Positions 59,880-64,000 of a stretch of 64,000 nt of DNA are shown piece by piece; position 1 is the stretch's first letter, and each line of letters begins with the position of its first letter. A model generated the notes under the pieces. The model saw only the letters and a list, made by a program, of their open reading frames with translations, was not told the DNA's origin and searched no databases. This stretch comes from Vibrio sp. YMD68 (GTDB taxonomy: Bacteria > Pseudomonadota > Gammaproteobacteria > Enterobacterales > Vibrionaceae): NCBI RefSeq assembly GCF_029958905.1, contig NZ_CP124614.1, positions 620,001-684,000 of the forward strand, written 5' to 3'. The position numbers and the translations under genes were made by a program.

Positions 59880-60131
59880 CTATTCAAAAAATGTATTAGT
59901 AGATTTACCGGGATATTCCGGTTTATTTTCCGGCTTAGTGTCATGCTCTGGCCCCGGCTTAGTTATTTCTGGTAAGCCGGATAACAATGCTTGTCCTTGA
60001 CGGGTTTGATAATTGAGTACGCCACATTGCGGGCACTTCAAATCCAGTTGTTTGTACTTGCCGCGACGCTGGCGAATGTGCGCTTCACTTTTACAGGTTG
60101 GACAGTGAACGGTTTTGAGGATGTCAGGCAT
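59880..60131 (-). CDS. Prophage Zn-ribbon protein, possible late regulator
   Basis: 83 residues with a two-CxxC zinc ribbon (CPTC near residue 10 and CPQC near residue 34, separated by basic HIRQRRGKYKQLDLK), then a Pro/Lys/Glu-rich tail (KPGPEHDTKPENKPE). PM2 encodes a small Zn-finger transcription factor (P14) that activates its late genes, and this gene lies just upstream of the ATPase/capsid block. The equivalence is an inference from motif and place, not from alignment. Confidence 0.7.
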   Translation of the reverse strand: MPDILKTVHCPTCKSEAHIRQRRGKYKQLDLKCPQCGVLNYQTRQGQALLSGLPEITKPGPEHDTKPENKPEYPGKSTNTFFE

Positions 60132-60406
60132 TACGACACCTCCAGTTTGTCTTTGGCAAACAAAATAATCAGTGCATTGGCAGAATCACGCTCTGCGCTG
60201 ACGGCTTCCAGATAGGTGCCAACCACCGATATGACAGGCTCTAACTCACTGCCTGCGGTTGTCACCGCTTTGACTTTTGCCATGAGCCCACCGGATAGGT
60301 CGAAGTTGAGGCCAGAAAGCGTCTGAGCAAGGCGCTGCTCCGCTTCCTGCCGCGTAGTGATATGCCTCTGGTGCTCAATAAGGAGGACGGAAAGTGATTT
60401 ACTCAC
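60131..60406 (-). CDS. Prophage protein of unknown function (91 aa)
   Basis: 91 residues from a GTG start whose bases overlap the previous stop (GTGAGTAA). It is mostly helical (LLIEHQRHITTRQEAEQRLA), then a Gly-containing turn and a second helix (ELEPVISVVGTYLEAVSAER). It has no cysteine pairs or membrane helix. It is sandwiched between a coiled-coil protein and the Zn-ribbon protein, all translationally coupled, so it likely acts with them. Confidence 0.65.
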   Translation of the reverse strand: MSKSLSVLLIEHQRHITTRQEAEQRLAQTLSGLNFDLSGGLMAKVKAVTTAGSELEPVISVVGTYLEAVSAERDSANALIILFAKDKLEVS

Positions 60407-60587
60407 GCTCTAACTCCTTAATGCGATTGGTCAATTTAGTGACCTGGCTTTTTAGGTTGGTGATGTCTTTTTTAAACCTCTCAAGCTCTGAGAGTTGCGC
60501 TTCCAGCAGCTCAGCAAGTGCCTGATGGTATGGATAAAGGTTGCCAGACCGTGATAAACGATCGAGCGTTTCAACGTGTTTTTTCAT
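60399..60587 (-). CDS. Small coiled-coil prophage protein (62 aa)
   Basis: 62 residues from the ATG at 60587 (MKKHVETLDRLSRSGNLYPYH). The C-terminal two-thirds form a strong coiled coil (LEAQLSELERFKKDITNLKS, then LTNRIKELERE). It is the first gene of a four-gene unit leading to the ATPase, and its leader carries the second copy of the 17-bp prophage leader element. A regulator or scaffold is possible. Confidence 0.68.
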   Translation of the reverse strand: MKKHVETLDRLSRSGNLYPYHQALAELLEAQLSELERFKKDITNLKSQVTKLTNRIKELERE

Positions 60588-60596
60588 AGTGGTCCC

Positions 60597-60613
60597 CTGT
60601 CTCTCGACGTTGG
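60597..60613 (-). repeat. Duplicated prophage leader element, copy 2
   Basis: CCAACGTCGAGAGACAG on the minus strand, identical to 54111-54127, lies 9 bp upstream of the ATG at 60587. The following GGGGACCACT replaces the AGGAAACT of copy 1. GTC-GAGA-GAC inside it is a small inverted repeat. Confidence 0.85.
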
Positions 60614-60652
60614 TTAAAAGGTAGCCCCTGATTCCCATCGTTGGCGTATTGG

Positions 60653-62488
60653 TTATGTCACCCTAAGCTGCCCATTTTGGATACTTAGGGTGATGTGTTT
60701 ATCAATGGGAACTTTTGCCCCCTTTGACAGTGGTGCGAGCAAGCATTGAATACCTTTAACGCTCCATCCGGTCACGTCCATCAATGCTTTCTCTAGTGGT
60801 GTAACCGCCTTTTCTGGAGTCTGGTTACACTTATTTTCAGTGCTCCAAGGAAGGGCGCCGCCCTTTTTAAGAGCAAGAGCAAGGCGTTTGACGTCTTTAG
60901 TTTTCACCAAATTAAAGTGCTCGCTGCAGGTTTCGATCACCTTACCGAGCCACTCAATACCAATGACCCGTTTGACCACATCACCGTAATCATTTAATTT
61001 TTCTTCATAGGCTAGCTTTGCCTTAAAGCCCAACTCACAAAACCCCTTCCAGCGTGAATTGTCCGCATGTTCTCGAAGGGCTTCTAATTCCTCATCAAAG
61101 GCTGTGTCTTGTGCGGTGGCTCGACGCAGTTGACGCCATAGGCCAACTGAAGGTGCACCACTTTGAGAAAACTGCTTAATACGATGAACGGATGCCCACG
61201 CACGGGCAGAGAATGCGGCCTCTTGTGCGTCTGTTTCTGGCATGTGTGCCCCGTTAATGTTCTTGGAAATGTATTTGATGATGTAGCCCGTTGCAGTGCC
61301 TTTCGCAGGATCGCAACGTTCTATTTTAATTCGACGCTCTTTTTCAAATTGCCCCTCTTTGTTGTAAAGCTCTGGCTTATCTTCATTGCAAGCAATACCT
61401 TCACAGAGGCGGATAAGCTCAGCCGTTTGTGAGGGATGAACATACAAAAACAGGTGAGCGTGTGGGGTGCCGTCTTTGTGTGGCTCAGCCACTCGTAGCC
61501 CAAACCAGTCAATATCTAATTTTTTGAGCCAAGCACGGGCTAATTTCCATTGCTCCATGATGTTTTGATGCCCCTCTTTAGGGGTGTAGCCTCCCCATTT
61601 ACTTGAATTACGGTGGTATTTACTTGGTAATGTCCATGTAATGAATACCCCTTCATAACCCAAATCAATGGCACGCTCTTCATCACCCCGACTGCGAACC
61701 ACTAATTCAATACGGCGGTTTTCAGGATTGGCGGTGGTACGCTTTACGACGTCTTTTAAATCAAAACTTTGTCCTGTCTCCTGACTCATCACTGACATGG
61801 AATCAATGAATTGCTTGGTTTCTATTTGCTTTTTACGCCATCGAGCGAATGACCGACGAGAGACATAATGACGCTGACTTTTACGGGCTCCGACTCTATC
61901 AAGGGCAATTTGTGAAAATTCAATGTATTGACCTCGCAGAAATTTAAACTTACGTATAAGGTAATCCACATCCAGACAACGACGAATAGCGCGTTCAAGC
62001 TCTCTTTCTGCATCAACAATGTCTTTGTGTTTTTTCTTAAGAGAGGGGGCGTTGATATGGACGCTTTTCATTACCTTTTCTATTTCGTGAAAAGTGTATT
62101 GCAAAGCGTTCAAATAGCCTCGTTCGGTGTCAGTTGGCGCAATATCGCCCATGGTTCGGGTGAATAGCTCCGTCAGATTAAACGCTAAGTGTTCAAGTGC
62201 TTCATCATTCATTAACACTTGATGATTCAACTCAACAGATGAGCGGGCGCGACTATGAAAGCGAGGCCTGTCAGGAGCATTGGTGCGCTCATCCACAAAC
62301 GGGAATTTATCTTCGATACGTGGCGACCACTTAAGGGCGTGTTTCATCGCGTCATTGGTAAAGCGTTGCATATTCTCTCGTGTTGCGCTTGTGCGTTTTT
62401 GGCGTTGAGATATGGCAAAGCGCACATCGTCTTGAACGATGCGCGGCAGTTTATCGAGGAAGTGATTACCAAAGGATGTACTTAGCAT
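60653..62488 (-). CDS. Rolling-circle replication initiator (phage gpA/PM2 P12 type)
   Basis: 611 residues from the ATG at 62488; a GTG at 62512 would add 8. The HUH metal site is visible in PHKDGTPHAHLFLYV (His343/His345). The paired catalytic tyrosines of the P2 gpA family are in GYIIKYISKN (Tyr402 and Tyr406). It nicks one strand at the origin and rejoins it after a replication round. PM2 P12 has the same family and length. In this family the nick site often lies inside the rep gene. The upstream gene overlaps by 7 bp. Confidence 0.88.
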   Translation of the reverse strand: MLSTSFGNHFLDKLPRIVQDDVRFAISQRQKRTSATRENMQRFTNDAMKHALKWSPRIEDKFPFVDERTNAPDRPRFHSRARSSVELNHQVLMNDEALEHLAFNLTELFTRTMGDIAPTDTERGYLNALQYTFHEIEKVMKSVHINAPSLKKKHKDIVDAERELERAIRRCLDVDYLIRKFKFLRGQYIEFSQIALDRVGARKSQRHYVSRRSFARWRKKQIETKQFIDSMSVMSQETGQSFDLKDVVKRTTANPENRRIELVVRSRGDEERAIDLGYEGVFITWTLPSKYHRNSSKWGGYTPKEGHQNIMEQWKLARAWLKKLDIDWFGLRVAEPHKDGTPHAHLFLYVHPSQTAELIRLCEGIACNEDKPELYNKEGQFEKERRIKIERCDPAKGTATGYIIKYISKNINGAHMPETDAQEAAFSARAWASVHRIKQFSQSGAPSVGLWRQLRRATAQDTAFDEELEALREHADNSRWKGFCELGFKAKLAYEEKLNDYGDVVKRVIGIEWLGKVIETCSEHFNLVKTKDVKRLALALKKGGALPWSTENKCNQTPEKAVTPLEKALMDVTGWSVKGIQCLLAPLSKGAKVPIDKHITLSIQNGQLRVT

Positions 62489-62691
62489 GAGGCTGAGCCT
62501 TTCATGTTCCACGCTTCAATTGCGCTATTATGGGTGTACGCTTCTTCACTCTCACAACCGCACTCAACACAAACCACGGTGTAAACGGGTTTATGGTAGG
62601 CACGTGGGAAGATGGTTTTTTCACAATACGCTTCGTTACTGCCGCAATGTTGGCAATCTTTGATCGCTCTTAATGGGATAAAGGTACTCAC
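62482..62691 (-). CDS. Lar-like zinc-ribbon protein
   Basis: 69 residues from a GTG that overlaps the previous stop. The pattern IKDCQHCGS ... CVECGCES ... HNSAIEAWN fits the Lar (restriction alleviation) family template CPFCGs ... C..Cg ... AieaWN. Rac-prophage Lar in E. coli lowers EcoK restriction of unmodified DNA by enhancing methylation. Here an anti-restriction role is a family-based inference. It is expressed just before rep. Confidence 0.75.
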   Translation of the reverse strand: MSTFIPLRAIKDCQHCGSNEAYCEKTIFPRAYHKPVYTVVCVECGCESEEAYTHNSAIEAWNMKGSASC

Positions 62692-62822
62692 TGGGTGATG
62701 GTCTCACGTTTTATGCGCTTAACTTGTTGCTCAATAATCGCTTTACGTTTAGCGGTTCGAGCGTGTTTGTATTGGCTGCGTTTAACCGCCAGTTTTAATT
62801 CAAGAGGTGGGGGAACAGGCAT
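62688..62822 (-). CDS. Small basic prophage protein (44 aa)
   Basis: This short gene reads MPVPPPLELKLAVKRSQYKH and ends RIKRETITQ. One long basic helix is likely. GGAAG precedes the ATG, and the stop overlaps the next GTG (CAGTGAG). It is a probable early regulatory or DNA-binding peptide; no family is recognised. Confidence 0.68.
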   Translation of the reverse strand: MPVPPPLELKLAVKRSQYKHARTAKRKAIIEQQVKRIKRETITQ

Positions 62823-62824
62823 GG

Positions 62825-62995
62825 CTATACTTCCAAGTCTTTGAGAGTGTTCATGGCTTCAAGTGATTGGTTCCGAACGTGTAGCCAAAAGCTAGAGTTT
62901 GTTTGACTTGCCTTTCTGGTTGCGTAATCAAAAAGCTCTTTAGCTTCTGCGTAGGTATTCATGTCGATATTAATTGAGTGAATAGGTGTGTTCAT
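62825..62995 (-). CDS. Small prophage protein (56 aa)
   Basis: It begins MNTPIHSINIDMNTYAEAKE and ends LEAMNTLKDLEV. It is all helical, with no membrane segment. It lies between overlapping early genes, with 2 bp to the next start. The Shine-Dalgarno is weak (GGGTAAG). No function is recognised. Confidence 0.65.
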   Translation of the reverse strand: MNTPIHSINIDMNTYAEAKELFDYATRKASQTNSSFWLHVRNQSLEAMNTLKDLEV

Positions 62996-62998
62996 GTC

Positions 62999-63196
62999 TT
63001 ACCCCTGTACAACGATGCGCAAATCACCCTCTAAAGGAATGATTGCAATTTTGGTAGCTATAAAAGAAACGGGGTTTCCAGCTTTGTATTCCATTTCAGA
63101 CACAGCGCGATAGAAATTAGATGAATGCTCACTTGTTGGAATGTTTTCCACGGGTAAACACTTTGAGTTAGAGAATATTTGAACGAGTGGGGTCAT
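62999..63196 (-). CDS. Small prophage protein (65 aa)
   Basis: 65 residues starting MTPLVQIFSNSKCLPVENIP and ending in strands (VSFIATKIAIIPLEGDLRIVV). The ATG overlaps the preceding stop. It is a mixed alpha/beta soluble protein in the early block; no homologue is recognised. Confidence 0.68.
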   Translation of the reverse strand: MTPLVQIFSNSKCLPVENIPTSEHSSNFYRAVSEMEYKAGNPVSFIATKIAIIPLEGDLRIVVQG

Positions 63197-63357
63197 TGCT
63201 TATCACTCCTTTCATCCCAAAACAGCCAGCCAGTACAACTCAATGCCGTTAAAGGAATAAGGTCAACAAGATGAAAGCCAAAGCTTTTGAGTCCCATCGT
63301 GTAAAGCATGACGATAAGAGTCAGTGTTAAACCTGTCTGGAGTTTATTGATATTCAT
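63193..63357 (-). CDS. Small prophage membrane protein in early block (54 aa)
   Basis: 54 residues, MNINKLQTGLTLTLIVMLYT at the start, with two hydrophobic stretches (about 8-22 and 28-46) and WDERSDKQ at the end. It overlaps both neighbours by 4 bp (ATGA). A membrane protein transcribed early could act in superinfection exclusion or membrane preparation; this is only a suggestion. Confidence 0.68.
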   Translation of the reverse strand: MNINKLQTGLTLTLIVMLYTMGLKSFGFHLVDLIPLTALSCTGWLFWDERSDKQ

Positions 63358-63626
63358 GCTTCGTCCTCTTCGTACAACTCTGAAAGACTGAATTGCTTAG
63401 TGCGGATTCTTATCGCCAGTTCGAGCATATCGACATAACGCTTACCGCCATCATCGTTGTCTATCTCTGGAATCTTGCCGATATCCATTAGCCTTAACAC
63501 CTTGTCACGCCCCACGCGGTGGGACTTGGCGAACGTCGTTACATCAGTAAAGAAACAAGGCATCAAGGGCATACCTTGCAAGGCCTCCATCAAATCCAGC
63601 TCTTTAGGTGTTGGTATTCCAAGCAT
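63354..63626 (-). CDS. HTH protein at start of prophage early operon
   Basis: 90 residues, ATG preceded by GAGGATATC. The segment TTFAKSHRVGRDKVLRLMDIGKIPEI (about residues 30-55) looks like a helix-turn-helix of excisionase/MerR-like type, and KRYVDMLELAIRIR follows. As the first gene leftward of the divergent repressor it is the natural candidate for a Cro/excisionase-like early regulator. Confidence 0.72.
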   Translation of the reverse strand: MLGIPTPKELDLMEALQGMPLMPCFFTDVTTFAKSHRVGRDKVLRLMDIGKIPEIDNDDGGKRYVDMLELAIRIRTKQFSLSELYEEDEA

Positions 63627-63733
63627 GTGATATCCTCGAAAGTTTAGGTAAATAGCCTTAATTGGCTTTTTATGGTCGTACGAAAGTACATATTGAGCGT
63701 AAGACTATTACGTTCGTACATATGGTGTCAACA
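63627..63733. promoter_or_regulatory. Prophage immunity region with candidate operators
   Basis: This divergent promoter gap contains GTAC-GAAA-GTAC (63678-63689) and TACG-TT-CGTA (63709-63718), both built on TCGTAC cores in inverted arrangement about 30 bp apart. They are candidate repressor operators. Confidence 0.55.
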
Positions 63734-64000
63734 ATGGGCTTGGGAAAAAAAATTAAAGCAGTACGCATCGCTGAGGAATTAAGTCAACTGGATTTTTCAC
63801 AACTAACTGATATTTCGATAGATTCTCTAAGAAGTTATGAGAATGACAGAAGAACGGTAAATGAAATAAATATGATTAAAGTCACAAAACATGAACGGTT
63901 TAAAAAGTACGCCTATTGGCTTACTACCGATGAAACCCTCCCAGAATCCGGCCAGATAGCACCGGATTTTTCTATCCTATTAGAACTCGGCATTGTCGAA
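63734..64000 (+). CDS. Prophage Cro/CI-family repressor, N-terminal part
   Basis: 89 codons are seen before the window edge. The start region (MGLGKKIKAVRIAEELSQLD) and the HTH (FSQLTDISIDSLRSYENDRR) match the HTH_3/CI pattern: IKAVR, Q/D at the first helix, and the SLRSYENDRR recognition end. An in-frame ATG at 63722 is an alternative start, and no good ribosome site precedes either. A WLTTDETLPESGQI segment follows, as in many phage repressors. It is divergent from the early operon, as expected of a lysogeny switch. Confidence 0.82.
   Translation, partial: MGLGKKIKAVRIAEELSQLDFSQLTDISIDSLRSYENDRRTVNEINMIKVTKHERFKKYAYWLTTDETLPESGQIAPDFSILLELGIVE

Larger units (their letters stand above)
53616..64000. 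mobile_element. PM2-like (corticoviral) prophage, right end outside window
   Basis: At least 10.4 kb of tightly packed phage genes, almost all on the minus strand. The gene set resembles phage PM2 (about 10 kb, tailless, internal membrane): rolling-circle Rep, small Zn-ribbon regulator, FtsK/HerA packaging ATPase, P2-like major capsid protein, many one-helix membrane proteins, a peptidoglycan hydrolase, and no tail, portal or terminase genes. A divergent Cro/CI-type repressor at the right edge indicates lysogeny. The left boundary lies between tRNA-Trp and the stop at 53638. The integrase and right end are not in the window. Confidence 0.88.

Noticed and set aside
53616..64000. Tailed phage, filamentous phage or plasmid
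   Set aside because: There is no terminase, portal, tail or Zot gene. The ATPase plus P2-like capsid protein and membrane proteins fit a tailless membrane-containing phage better.

Overview
The window looks like part of the large chromosome of a Vibrio or close relative. The order tas, mutH, rppH-ptsP, lgt-thyA, nptA/nhaR, hlyU, rpsT/murJ-ribF-ileS-lspA-fkpB-ispH, cstA, murQ-anmK/nagZ, btsRS, aroF-tyrA, PilZ protein, ettA, slt-trpR, yjjX-mbaA, pheA-raiA, bamD/rluD-pgeF-clpB, rrn matches, as I recall it, a block of Vibrio cholerae chromosome 1. The protein sequences also fit Vibrionaceae. No genome comparison was run.

Positions 1-47400 are conserved host genes. Main themes are mismatch repair and RNA decapping (mutH, rppH), lipoprotein maturation (lgt, lspA), envelope and peptidoglycan work (murJ, murQ, anmK, nagZ, slt, an MltF-like enzyme, bamD, pgeF), aromatic amino acid synthesis (aroF-tyrA with three TyrR-type boxes; pheA with a previously uncalled PheL leader peptide and attenuator), translation (rpsT, ileS, ettA, raiA, rluD), c-di-GMP signalling (a PilZ protein and a GGDEF-EAL protein), and a pyruvate-type LytS/LytTR two-component system. 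A direct repeat matching the BtsR binding motif lies upstream of a CstA-family transporter 5 kb from that system. The mutH-rppH gap holds an origin-like cluster of DnaA boxes, GATC sites and an A+T-rich stretch.

Positions 47400-53615 are a complete rRNA operon: two tandem promoters, 16S, tRNA-Ile(GAT), tRNA-Ala(TGC), 23S, 5S, tRNA-Asp(GTC), tRNA-Trp(CCA) and a terminator.

From about 53600 to the right edge lies a prophage, all but its last gene on the minus strand. It resembles the tailless, membrane-containing phage PM2 (Corticoviridae). It has a P2-gpA-type rolling-circle initiator, a HerA/FtsK-type packaging ATPase like PM2 P9, a double-jelly-roll-type capsid protein like PM2 P2, a string of one-helix membrane proteins, a peptidoglycan hydrolase, a possible holin, an early block with small Zn-ribbon proteins, and a divergent repressor cut by the window edge. 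Several of its genes (40-56 codons) are too short for ordinary ORF calling. No integrase or right end is inside the window. The prophage is the most unusual system here: it has duplicated leader sequences in front of two operons, tandem 10-bp DnaA-box-like repeats ahead of the capsid operon, and an antisense-oriented terminator.
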